A stretch of DNA of 64,000 bases from Salvelinus alpinus (Eukaryota > Chordata > Actinopteri > Salmoniformes > Salmonidae): the NCBI RefSeq assembly GCF_045679555.1, contig NC_092098.1, positions 22,412,038 to 22,476,037 of the forward strand, in the 5' to 3' direction. Below the pieces are notes generated by a model, which saw only the letters and a list, made by a program, of their open reading frames with translations, did not search any database and was not told the origin of the DNA. Position numbers and translations under genes: made by a program. This document shows positions 37,419 through 50,430 of this stretch, piece by piece. How positions within the stretch are numbered: position 1 is the first letter of the stretch; each line of letters starts with the position of its first letter.

Positions 37419-39408
37419 TCAAGACAGTGTGTTGAGTGTTTTGCGGCCCCGCGGTGAGACGTCTCTGTGTCGGCAGAAGGCCCTCTTGATGGCCGCTCTC
37501 AGCTCCTTGTTCCTCAGGCTGTAGATCATCGGGTTCAGGAAAGGAGTCAGAGCCGAGTACAGCACCGACACGATGATACGCACCTACAACAATAACACAA
37601 CATGAATACAACATTAAGACAACCGCAATGCAACAATGATACCCACAACCACAATATAATAAACAAAAAGTTACACATTATTAAACAACAATGATACGCA
37701 CTAACAACATCAACACAACGTTATCTAACCTTATCACAACGTTATTAACAGTATGACCTTGATCATATTCAACCATAAACATATACATAAGATTAATAAT
37801 CTTATGGTTGGATGGTTGGATTCCATTTAAATTCCAATCAATTCAGGAAGTACTCTGAAATTCCAATTATCCTCAATGCTTTTCAATTAGGAAAATGGAA
37901 TTACAATTGGAATTTCGTATACTTTCTTAGTTGACTGAAAATGGAATTAGATGGAATTAGACCCCAACTTTGTTATTAGGATTCTCACAGTACTGCCACC
38001 ATGACACAAATCTACAATGACTGAAGAGCATCAGTATGTTACACACAATTAATACAACAGTGCCATCTCCTGGTGGGAATGCCTTTTGCGTACCATTAGA
38101 CATCAACAGTGAATGACAAATCAGAGAGGACATGGGTAACCAGAGTAATGGCACAAATATCAGTCAAACTCTTCAACTGGTGAATGTAAGATTCACAGTG
38201 TTGACTGAAGGTGACTGATGGTAGAGTTAAACAGTCAATAGAACAGAGAAAGGAGGAGGGGGAGAAAGAGGATGAAGAGGAGGGTCACCTCTGGAGAGAA
38301 GTTTCCCACACGGTAGGAGATGTAGACAAATGAGGCAGAGCTGTAAGAAATGGACACAACCGTCAGGTGGGCGGCACAGGTGCTAAACGCCTTCAGTTGC
38401 TCTGTGGCGCCCATTTTAGCTATCTTCACACCGATGAGGATGTAGGAAGTGAGGATGAGCACACCCGTGGTGAGCAGCGCTACGAGAGCAGAAGACAGTG
38501 ACACGATGCTGTCCACCTGAGTGTCCCCACACACCAGCAGCCTCACTGAGGACGGGTCGCACCAGCAGTGGCGCACCACGTTGGGTCCACAGTATGAACG
38601 CTGCAATGCCATGCTAGTGGTTGGGAAGGTGCAGATGGCGCCGAAGGTCCACGCCCCAATGATGAGTAGCAGGCAGACGGGGCGGGTCATCACAGCGGCA
38701 TAGCGGAGAGGATTACAGATGGCCACATAGCGGTCATAGGCCATAACGGTCAGCAGGGCGCGGCCAGTAACAGACATGTGGATGAAACAGTACATCTGGA
38801 GGAAGCAGCCGGGGACGGACACAGTCTTGACCTCAGTCAGGAAGCCTGACAACATGTTGGGGATGGTGACCGTTGTGTAAATCATGTCCACGATGGACAG
38901 GTTGTGGAGGAAGAAGTACATGGGGGAGCCCAGCTTCGGGTCAGTCCGGACCTTTAGGACGAGATAAAGAAAGCGGTTAGACAGTGATGTCATAGATAGG
39001 CCCAGCAGAGACTTTCTCCTGACAACATGTCTTGACCAGGGGAAACTCTGGGCCCAAGCCATAAATCTCAAGAGTACAAAACTCCTGACTCCTGAGGAGT
39101 ATAGTGTAGTCTACGGGCACTTAGAGCAAATTCTAAGTGAGAGGACCTGAACAAAACCTTTTGATTACTTACACTAACTACACCTCATGGTCTCTCTTAT
39201 AACATAATCTCTATCTAATGTTATTGTGATCTGGTTCTGGCTGTGCGTGTACAATGTACAGTACCAGGTAGATGATCATGATGTTTCCACCTAGGATGAT
39301 GGTGTAGGCCAGCAGGAAGATGATAAACAGGACCATCTTCTTCTCCCCCAGACTGGCCAGGCCCTGGATGATGAAGAAGGCGACAGGGCTGGACTGGGTG
39401 CTGTTCAT
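37419..39408 (-). CDS. Odorant receptor with three coding exons
   Basis: Joining three minus-strand exons gives an uninterrupted 323-aa odorant receptor. Exon 1 is 39408-39265 (48 codons, [21 protein letters not shown]). Exon 2 is 38951-38289 (221 codons, [26 protein letters not shown]). Exon 3 is 37583-37419 (54 codons plus [21 protein letters not shown]). Both introns are phase 0 with GT..AG borders (CTG/GTACTG..AAAG/GTC; GAG/GTGACC..TGTAG/GTG) and lengths 313 and 705 bp. The joins restore the classic motifs IIYLVRTDP and [13 protein letters not shown]. Other motifs: [15 protein letters not shown] (118-132), [22 protein letters not shown]. It belongs to a different subfamily from the + strand receptors. 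Most vertebrate receptor coding regions are intronless; intron-bearing ones are known in some teleost groups. Confidence 0.9.
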
Positions 39409-40249
39409 ACCTCTGGACCAGTGGGCCTGATAGGACCTCAGACAAACCTGGTGCAGACAGCGAGATACATTGATACCTTGTAGCCTAGAGATAGAAGAAG
39501 CTCTTTCTTAACAAACATGGCTTAGTACAGTTATATTCTTGTTACGAAAGTATCTACAATAATCCATGGTGTAACTATAATTTCTATGGAAAGTGTTGCC
39601 TATAGAAGCAAAAAATATAACTCTTATTATTTCAGATTTTCAACCTGGGTGGTGTCAGAGTGGGGAAATCTGTGATATATTCAATGTGATATAACACAAA
39701 CATGTATAATAATTCACAGCAAGTGGCTCTCAATTATGTTTTGTTACAGGTCCTATGCAGTCAAAATTCTGTTTTCCTGTGTTTTGTATCATATTGTACA
39801 ACAGCTGATAAAACGCAGACTGTACAAGTGTGAAGAAATTTGATCAGTGTTATTTCCTGATAGTTGCTAGTTGAAAATACAATCTACACAAGACCTTCTA
39901 ATCGGGAGGTTTTGTATGGGTGGAGATGTGTATGGATCGAGGCATTATAATGCCTCGATCTATACAACTGGGAACTTGGAACTCCAACTTCCATCTTCAA
40001 GTCGGAAACCGACATCTTTCTAGCCCTCTGACTTTGCCACCTGGAGATCACTGACATCATGATTTTACCTTGTTTTTGAGTTCCCAGTTGTCCTGAAAGT
40101 TACATTATTAAAGGTCAGCTTTAATATTGCAGATAGATTGTAACTTCCATCAATGTAATTGTCTGCATAATTTCTAATCCCCCATATATATTTTTTGGTA
40201 AATATATATACACATACATACATAGCCACATATGCACAAATATACATAC

Positions 40250-40254
<5 letters not shown>
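39409..40254. other. Upstream flank of the three-exon receptor
   Basis: No gene seen. It contains a perfect 26-bp palindrome at 39935-39960 and no recognised repeat. Confidence 0.4.
39935..39960. repeat. 26-bp perfect palindrome
   Basis: GATCGAGGCATTA is followed immediately by its reverse complement TAATGCCTCGATC. Outside it, GTATG and TATAC extend the symmetry with one mismatch. It could form a spacer-free cruciform, or be the remains of a small palindromic insertion. Confidence 0.9.

Positions 40255-40294
<40 letters not shown>
40255..40294. repeat. (TA)n microsatellite
   Basis: About 20 TA units, preceded by TACATA-rich sequence from 40205. Confidence 0.9.
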
Positions 40295-40297
<3 letters not shown>

Positions 40298-41653
40298 ACA
40301 TTTGTTAATATAGACCAATAACAAACAGTTCCAAACCTTTTTGCCAATAACAGATTACCGTTCAGATGACATATTCATCCCTCTCCCCACTCAGACCACT
40401 CCCAGACAGTCCAAGAAAAATTATTGCTTGAGAAATAGTTTTTTGCTGAAAAGCTATTTTTGTTTCTTTTTGACAATTTTTATGGAAAAATATTACAGTA
40501 AGGTACTTATTTGTTAGCCAGAAATGATTTGATATTGAAATAAAAATGCCTGCATTCGGCCTTTAACAATTCCAGCCAAAAGATTGAACACTGAATTCAA
40601 AATGTGTTAGTGAATGCAAATGTTGTGCACTAATCTGTTGAAACCTGATTACTATAACATAAAAGTTTGTAAACAAAACACACATTTACACTTAACGCTC
40701 ATTTATAAATAATATCTCTATGAGTTATCTATACAAATTCACATAGTGTTTCCTACGGAAATATTTTCAGACAAATCCACAAATCCAACTGTTAAAAAAC
40801 AAAATCTAAATGATAATTTTGCAGTATTGGAGGGTTAACCTCTTACCTGAGTGAGTGCAGGTCACACTCAGTGATCTTGAAGCTGAGCAGCTTCTTAAAT
40901 ACAATTATTTTACCAGCATCCCATAGTCCCTGTTTTTCCACAAGACGATGTGAGAGGCCGAAGGGACTTGTTATTTATCTAGTTTGTACGTCTACACTAC
41001 ATTCATTAAGAACTTTCCCTGGATTAATTAAACAAGAGAACTCCAATGCAACGTATGTTTACATTAAACTCCAGGTAAATTGCATCATTACAGAATATTA
41101 ATCATAAAAAGTAATTTAGCTACTGTATTTAACTGTAATTGGTGGTGTTTGTGTGTATGTGTTTACTTCTCTTGTGAGTAATTATGTATGGCCTCATTAG
41201 CTGCAAACAGATGTTAAATTTGGATTTTGTTACTGGTGGAACTGTCCGTAAAAACGTCATGTTTAACAACTCTTACTGTGCACTGTCTTCTATTCCTACG
41301 GTGGATAAACAAAGGCCAGAACTGTAACACATGGCATTGTACTTGTGACTCTGAGAATATACATTTTTTACTTAGGGAACAGAAACAGATAAATTAACAA
41401 CTGGACATAAGCAGAAGAAAAAGAGGCCTCAAGGCAAATTTCAAATGACGTCCTCCACATTCAGTGTACACGTTTTGGGCCTCATTTGTTCTCTTGTCAA
41501 AAGTTAGGAATAAGGGCTCATTTGAGACACAGACCTTCAGATAAAACAACAGGTTTACCTCTCCCACAGCCTTGTACAATATCAACATTAGAATACCCTG
41601 TTGTAAGGTCCTCTTCCTTTATGTTCTCTGGTTTATCAGAGTTCTTAAATGTA
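40295..41653. other. Intergenic, no gene recognised
   Basis: AT-rich sequence up to the Tc1 end at 41654. Short frames only. Confidence 0.4.
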
Positions 41654-41712
41654 CAGTGCCTTTCGAAAGTATTCACCCCCTTGGCATTTTTCCTATTTTG
41701 TTGCCTTACAAC

Positions 41713-42386
41713 TGTTAGGGTTCGTTCCTTACGTCCTTCTTTGTCAATCATTGGTTCATTGGTGAAATTAGCATTATGACAATATCTTTAATTAAATCAT
41801 TCAAAAACCTTTATTAATGCAATTTTAGACAGAAGTTGACAAACAGCAACATAGCATGCATGTTTCTGAGTAAGTTCTGCCCCCACCAAAAGGTCTCCAG
41901 TGCTTTTATTAAACCCTAAATCGCGCCCTGGTGATGTCACTGCCCTAAGTCGCGCCCTGGTGATGTCACTGCCTATATCATCATCCTCTACTCCTGGGAC
42001 CAAAACCATGCCTACAAAGCTGTATAAACAGGCCCTTTATTGTTAGCTAAACACTTAGCAGTAAATGTCCCCTTCCCCCAAAGTTGACCCATTGTGGAAT
42101 GTTTACCTAGTCTTATCTCCTTCACTCCCCTGCAGAGTTCTGTCTAAGGGCCTCTTTATAATGAGGCAGAGAGAGAGAGAACTAAAATACAACTGTAGAA
42201 CAATACTAAACTTCTACAATGAATATATCTATTGTTAATCAGTAGTCTAAAACCCTATAAATGTAAGGAGGGAGGGGTCTTTTAACCCCTCCCCTTCTAT
42301 TAATAAAACATATGCATAATACATTTTTTCTAATACATCAAACATTTGGGTAAAACCCTTTTTATGACCCCTAGGTGAACCCGACA
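41713..42386 (-). mobile_element. Solo LTR, family B
   Basis: 674 bp, TGTTAGGG start and CCGACA end, flanked by CAAC (41709-41712, 42387-42390; ACAAC if one shared A is counted). Insertion splits the Tc1 sequence TTACAACCTGG. A polyadenylation-type signal near the low-coordinate end on the minus strand suggests minus orientation. A 28-bp unit (CGCGCCCTGGTGATGTCACT core) is duplicated near 41925-41975. A 4-bp duplication fits a retrovirus-like family. Confidence 0.75.
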
Positions 42387-42530
42387 CAACCTGGAATTAA
42401 AACAGATTTTTGGGATGTTTGTATCATTTGATTCACACAACATGTCTATCACTTTGAAGATGCAAAATATTTTTTATTGTGAAACAAACAAGAAATAAGA
42501 CAAAAAAACGTCAAACTTGAGCGTGCATAA

Positions 42531-44361
42531 CCTTTTGTCAATATGGGGGCGCTGTTTTCACTTTGTAAAAAATCGTTCCCAAATTAAACTGCCTCGTACT
42601 CAATTCTTGCTCGTACAATATGCATATTATTATTACTATTGGATAGAAAACACTCTCTAGTTTCTAAAACCGTTTGAATTATATCTGTGAGTAAAACAGA
42701 ACTCATTTTGCAGCAAACTTCCTGTCAGGAACTGAAAAATCTGAAATCGGGGGCTCTGTTCCAGGGCCATCCTATTAATTTGCATGAAATCTATGGGTCT
42801 ACATGCACTGCATACGCCTTCCACTAGATGTCAATAGGCAGTGAGAGGTGGAATGGGGTGTATAGCTTTATCTGAGGCCGAATAAGACCTCTTGGAATGA
42901 CGTGACCAGTCTTTTCATTGTTCAGCGTGGCGCGAGAAGGACCTCTGGATTGCGTTCTGAAAAGCTTTCGTTATAGACGTTAGATATATCCGGCTCTGAT
43001 TTTATTTGATATATGTGTTAAAAACATCAGAAAGTAGTTATTTTAAACCGAGTTATATCAGTTTATATCAGTTTATTGCGATTTTCGGCCTTTTCTTTGT
43101 TTTGCGTTATGGTGAGTTGGACACTCCTGCGCCACATGGCTAGCTTTGTTTGCTAATTCGACAGATGAAGAGTACATTTTACAACCGAACAACGATTATT
43201 CTGGACAAAGGACACCTTGTACAAGATTCTGATGGAAGCTCATCAAATAGTAGGAACCATTTATGATGTTATTTCGTATTTCTGTCGAAAATGTTTAGAC
43301 GTTTTTTCCGCCCTGATTTTGGGCGCTGTCTCGCTATAACGTAAGCTGTATGTCGTACTAAAGTTATTTTTAAAAATCTAACACAGCGGTTGCATTAAGA
43401 ACTAGTGTATCTTTCATTTGCTGTCCAACATGTATTTTTTTGTAAAGTTTATGATTAGTTATTTGATTAGATTAGGTGCCTCTCCAAGATTTATCCGGAC
43501 AATATTTCTGCATTTTGACTATGTATTCACATTGTAAAACCGCGATTTGTGCCGCTAAATATGCACATTTTCGAACAAACCATATATGTATTGTGTAATA
43601 TGATGTTATAGGACTGTCATCTGATGAAGATTGTGAAGGTTAGTGAAAAAATTTATATATTTTGCTGGTTTATTCGCTATCGCTAACGTTGCGTTGAATG
43701 AATGCGGTTGTGTGGTAGTTTATTGTAGTAAGCTAATATAATGCTATATTGTGTTTTAATTGTAAAACAGTTAAAAAATCTGAAATATTGGCTGGATTCA
43801 CAAGATGTTTGTCTTTCATTTGCTGTACACCATGTATTTTTCATAAATGTTTTATGATGAGTATTTAGGTATTTCACGTTGGTCTCTGTAGTTATTCTAG
43901 CTGCTTTGGTGAGATTTGTGATGGTGGCTGCAATGTAAAACTATGATTTATACCTGAAATATGCACATTTTTCGAACAAAACATATGCTATACAATAAAT
44001 ATGTTATAAGACTGTCATTCTGATGAAGTTGTTTCTTGGTTAGTGACTATTTATATCTTTATTTGGTCGAATTTGTGATAGCTACCTATGCGGTAAAAGA
44101 ATTGTGAAAATATGTGGTTGAGTCTTTTGCTATCGTGGTTAGCTAATAGAAATACATATTGTGTTTTCGCTGTAAAATATTTCAAAAATCGGAAATGATG
44201 GCTGGATTCACAAGATGTGTATCTTTCATCTGGTGTCTTGGACTTGTGATTTCATGATATTTAGATGCTAGTATTTACTTGTGGCGCTATGCTAGGATAT
44301 GCTAGTCAGCTTTTTTACTGATGAGGGTGCTCCCGGATCCGGGATGGTGACTCGTGAGAAG
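42531..44361 (+). mobile_element. TTAA-type non-autonomous element, family F1 (copy 2)
   Basis: 1831 bp flanked by ATAA (42527-42530, 44362-44365), inserted in the Tc1. It starts CCTTTTGTCAATATGGGGGC and ends CTCGTGAGAAG. Internal related units repeat with a 398-bp offset (GACTGTCAT at 43612 and 44010). No transposase frame. Confidence 0.8.
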
Positions 44362-45625
44362 ATAACTATTCACCCCCCCCTAGAGTCAATACTTTGTAGA
44401 GCCACCTTTTGCAGCAATTACAGCTGCAAGTCTCTTGGGATATGCCTCTATAAGCTTGGCACATCTAGTCACTGGGATTTTTGTCAAAACTGCTCCAGCT
44501 CCGTCAAGTTGGATGGGTTCCTGCTGGTGTACAGCAATCTTTAAGTCATACCACAGATTCTCAACTGGATTGAGGTCTGGGCTTTGACTAGGCCATTCCA
44601 ATACATTTAAATGTTTCCCCACTTGAGTGTTGCTTTAGCAATATGCTTAGGGTCATTGTCCTGCTGGAAGGTGAACCTCCATCCCAGTCTCAAATCTCTG
44701 GAAGTCTGAAACAGGTTTCCCTCAAGAATTTCCCTGTATTTAGCGCCATACATCATTCCTTCAATTCTTACTATTTTCCCAGTCCCTGCCGATTAAAAAT
44801 ATCCCCACAGCATGATGCTGCCACCACCATGCTTCACTGTGGGGATGGTGTTCTCAGGGTGATGAGAGGTGTTGGGTTAGTGCCAGACATTTTCCTTGAA
44901 GAACAAAAAGCTAAATTTTAGTCTCATCTGACGAGAGTACCTCCTTCCATATGTTTGGGGAGTCTCCCACATGCCTCTTGGCAAACATCAAACATGTTAG
45001 CTTATTTCTTTATTTAGGCAATGGCTTTTTTTTTGGCCACTGTTCCATAAAGCCCAGCTCTGTGGAATGTACGGCTTACAGTGGTCCTATGGACAGATAC
45101 TCCAATCTCCGCTGTGGAGCTTTGCAGGTCCTTCATGGTTATCTTTGGTCTCTTTGTTGCCTCTCTGATTAATGCCCTCCTTGCCTGGTCCATGAGTTTT
45201 GGTGGGCGGACCTCTCTTGGCAGGTTTGTTGTGGTGCCATATTCTTTCCATTTTTAATAATGGATTTAATGGTGCTCCGTGGGATGTTCAAAGTTTCAGA
45301 TATTTTTTTATAACCCAACCCTGATCTGTACTTCTCCATAACTTTGTCCCTGACCTGTTCGGAGAGCTCCTTGGTCTTCATGGTGCCACTTGCTTGGTGG
45401 TGCCCCTTGCTTAGTGGTGTTGCAGACTCTGGGGCCTTTCAGAACAGGTGTATATATACTGAGATCATGTGACAGATCATGTGACACTTAGATTGCACAC
45501 AGGTGGACTTTATTTAACGAATTATGTGACTTCTGAAGGTAATTGGTTGCACCAGATCTTATTTAGGGGCTTCATAGCAAAGGGGGTGAATAGACATGCA
45601 CGCACCACTTTCCGTATTTATATAT

Positions 45626-47054
45626 CTTTTTTTGGGATAGGGGGCAGCATTTTCACTTTTGGATGAATAGCGTGCCCAGAGTGAACTGCCTCCTACTCTG
45701 TCCCAGATGCTAATATATGCATATTATTATTACTATTGGATAGAAAACATTCTGAAGTTTCTAAAACTGTTTGAATGATGTCTGTGAGTATAACAAAACT
45801 CATATGGCAGGCAAAAACCTGAGAAAAATCCAACCCGGAAGTGGGATATCTGAGGTTGGTCGATATTCAACTCAGTCCCTATTGAATGCACAGTAGGATA
45901 TGGATCTGTTTGCACTTCCTACGGCTTCCACTAGATGTCAACAGTCTGTAGAACCTTCAATGAGGCTTCTACTGTGATGTGGAGCCGGGTGGGAGCTGTT
46001 TGAGTCAGTGGTCTGGCAGAGAGCCAGGTCCTGGTCATGCGCATTTCACATGATAGCGACCTGCGTTCCATTGCTTCTCTACAGACAAAGGAAATCTCCG
46101 GTTGCAATGTTATTGAATATTTATGGTAACAACATCCTAAAGATTGATTCTATACTTAGTTTGACAAGTTTCTTCGACCTGTAATATAACTTTTTGAAGT
46201 TTTCGTCCGACGTTCGGCTGGACCTGCACGAGCATTTGGCTATGTGTACTAAACGTGCTAACAAAAGTAGCTACTTGGATATAAATAATGGACATTATCG
46301 AACAAAACAACAATTTACTGTGGAACTAGGATTCCTGGGAGTGCATTCTGATGAAGATCATCAAAGGTAAGGGAATATTTATAATGTAATTTCTGATTTC
46401 TGTTTACTCCAACATGGCGGGAATTTTATTTATTTTCTGAGCGCCTTCTCAGATTATTGCATGGTTTGCTTTTTCCATAAAGTTTTTTTTAAATCTGACA
46501 CAGCGGTTGCATTAAGAACAAGTGTATCTTTAATTCTATGTAAAACACGTATCTTTCATCAAAGTTTATGATGAGTATTTATGTTATTTGACGTGGCTCT
46601 CTGCAATTTCTCTGGATATTTTGGAGGCATTTCTGAACATGGCGCCAATGTAAACTGAGGTTCTTGGATATAAATATTAACTTTATCGAACAAAGCATAT
46701 ATGTATTGTGTAACATGAAGTCCTATGAGTGTCATCTGATGAAGATCATCAAAGGTTAGTGATGCATTTTATCTCTATTTCTGATTTTTGTGACTCCTAT
46801 CTTTGGCTGGAAAAATGTCTGTGTCTTTTTTTGACTTGGTGGTGATCTAACATAATCATATGTTGTGCTTTCGCTGTAACGCATTTTTGAAATCGGACAC
46901 GATGGGTAGATTATGAAGATGTTTATCTTTAATTTGCTGTATGGGACTTGTTAATGTGTGAAAGTTACATATTTCAACAAAAAAAAAATGGAATTTCCTT
47001 TTCAGCGGAGTGTTGTCGAGGGGTTCCGCTAGCGGAACGCATGTCCTAGACAGG
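45626..47054 (+). mobile_element. TTAA-type non-autonomous element, family F2 (copy 1)
   Basis: 1429 bp flanked by ATAT (45622-45625, 47055-47058), inserted in the Tc1 tail. Starts CTTTTTTTGGGATAGGGGGC, ends GTCCTAGACAGG. It has two GATGAAGATCATCAAAGG units near 46350 and 46740 and shares the TATGCATATTATTATTACTA block with family F1. Non-coding. Confidence 0.75.
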
Positions 47055-47780
47055 ATATTTTTTATTTTTTCAAACAAGTAATTTTTCTAATTTCACTTCA
47101 CCAATTTGGACTATTTTGAATTTGGACTATTTTGTGTATGTCCATAACATGAAATCCACAGGTTGTAATGCAACAATATAGGAAAAACGCCAAGGGGGTG
47201 AATAATATTGCAAGGCACTGTATTCCAATGAAGACAAGTGTTAGATTCTCATGTATTGGTCACCTATGAATATAAGGACACAGATGCAGCCACAGAGAGT
47301 ACATTTCTGAACAGGATTAGTTTCAGAATGAGGGGTGCTGTAGGTCTGCTGGTTTGGCTGTTCGGTCTGTTCGGGACATAGGCTCAGGGAGAGAGGGGAG
47401 GGGTCTGACATCACACCACAGGCCTACAGCGAACAGGGAGTGGGGTCAAGTAACGGAGTCTGAGGAGACAACTCACAAACAGATGAAAGGTCAGACCTCT
47501 GCTGACATCTGGGCTGAACTGAGAGTGCTGAGACACGTGGTGGTGGAACAGAGAGGGGAGCTGAGGAACACAGAGTAGCAGGTTGGGGAGCTGTAGAGAG
47601 AGAGACAACAGGCAATGAATACCCTGTTGGGGATTTGAAGTAATTTTGCAACCTATTTAGTTATGATGAAGATTCACATACTGATCCATGTAATTCATTT
47701 TGTTTTCCAGCTCAAGTAGCAGCCTTGGAGGCCAGAGTGACCACCACTGAGAGAGAAAATGTGGGTAAGAATATGTGATA

Positions 47781-49337
<1,557 letters not shown>

Positions 49338-49815
49338 TATGTGTTAAGTAATACGTTTATGATAGGCTAACATATTTTGAGGGTGGGAAAGGTGGTCTAC
49401 AAATTCATAATAATAATAATAATTATTACTATTATTATATTTTGAATAAGATGGTTAGGTTTGTCCATGTTTCTCTCCACTGCAGCATTAGCTGTCAGAT
49501 TGAATGTCAGCGAGAACCAGGTAGATGAGCTGAAGAGAGAGAATACAGGCAAAATGACACAAACTTGAGTTAGGCCTATATAAATCACTTCACATTGATT
49601 GTTATTCAAGCCCAAGAAGCAGAACTGTCAGCCTTGGAGGACAGAATGACAGAGTAAAAGTGAAACTGCAGGTAAAGCATTGCTAAACTTGTTTTATCTA
49701 ATATTTGTGAGGGGCTTAGATTATAAAAAATATTATTATGATTATAGTCTTGGAAGGTAGACAGTGCCAGTGAGAGCGAAGTGGAGATAAAAATAAAGAA
49801 TTAAGGTGTATTTAA

Positions 49816-50220
49816 CCTCTACGGGATCGGTGTCTCTCCACCAGGACGGCTGAGCTAACGTGCACTAATGTGATTAGCATGACGTTGTAAGTAACAAGAA
49901 CATATAAGACATAGACATATCTTATATGGGCAGAAAGCTTAAATTCTTGTTAATCTAACTCCAATTTACAGTAGCTATTACAGTGAACAAATACCATGCT
50001 ATTGTTTGAGGAGAGTGCACAACAACAAATAACTTTTATCACGGCAACCTTTTTGATACATTCACCTCTGAAGGTAAATAATGTGCTTACATTCAGTAAT
50101 CTTACTCTGATTTGTCATCCTGGGGGTCCCAGAGATAAAATGTAGCATAGTTTTGTTTGATAAAAGCAATTTTTATGTTCAAATGTAGGAACGTTTGAAC
50201 TCCTGTTGTTCTTAGGCAAA
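49816..50220 (+). mobile_element. TTAA-type element fragment (CCTCTACGGGATCGG type)
   Basis: It starts directly after TTAA (49812-49815) with CCTCTACGGGATCGGTGTC, an end sequence common in salmonid genomes. About 400 bp are recognisable and the matching right end is not found here. Confidence 0.55.
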
Positions 50221-50229
50221 ATGCCACAA

Positions 50230-50430
50230 AGAGTGCCTGGATACAGCCCTTAGCAATGGTATATTGGCCATGAACCCCCGAGGTGCCTTATTACAATGAT
50301 AAACTGGTTACCAACATAATCAGACAAGTAAAAAAGTAATTTTGCGTCATACCAGTGGTATATTGTCTGATATGCCACAGCTTTCAGCCAATCAGAATTC
50401 AGGAGCAAAACTACCTGGTTTATAATTTAA
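50230..50430. repeat. MITE-like dispersed fish repeat
   Basis: Contains GTATATTGGCCATGAACC, CCGAGGTGCCTTATTACAAT and CAGCCAATCAGAATTCAGGA, phrases of a repeat common in teleosts. A short piece of the same repeat is at 29284-29330. Non-coding. Confidence 0.55.

Larger units (their letters stand above)
41654..47220 (-). mobile_element. Tc1-like transposon carrying three nested insertions
   Basis: The ends are CAGTGCCTTTCGAAAGTATTC and TTGCAAGGCACTG with TA on both sides (41652-41653, 47221-47222). Nested inside are an LTR (41713-42386) and two TTAA-type elements (42531-44361, 45626-47054). Removing them with one copy of each target duplication leaves about 1621 bp, a normal Tc1 length. The minus-strand transposase remnant is 45381-44386: MKTKELSEQVRDKVMEKYRS with helix-turn-helix motif NIPRSTIKSIIK, and SPDLNPVENLWYDL with catalytic Glu. 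The frame is broken by indels. Confidence 0.93.

Noticed and set aside
41925-41975. Tandem 28-bp units as a CRISPR or regulatory array
   Set aside because: Only two units without spacers, inside an LTR in a vertebrate genome.
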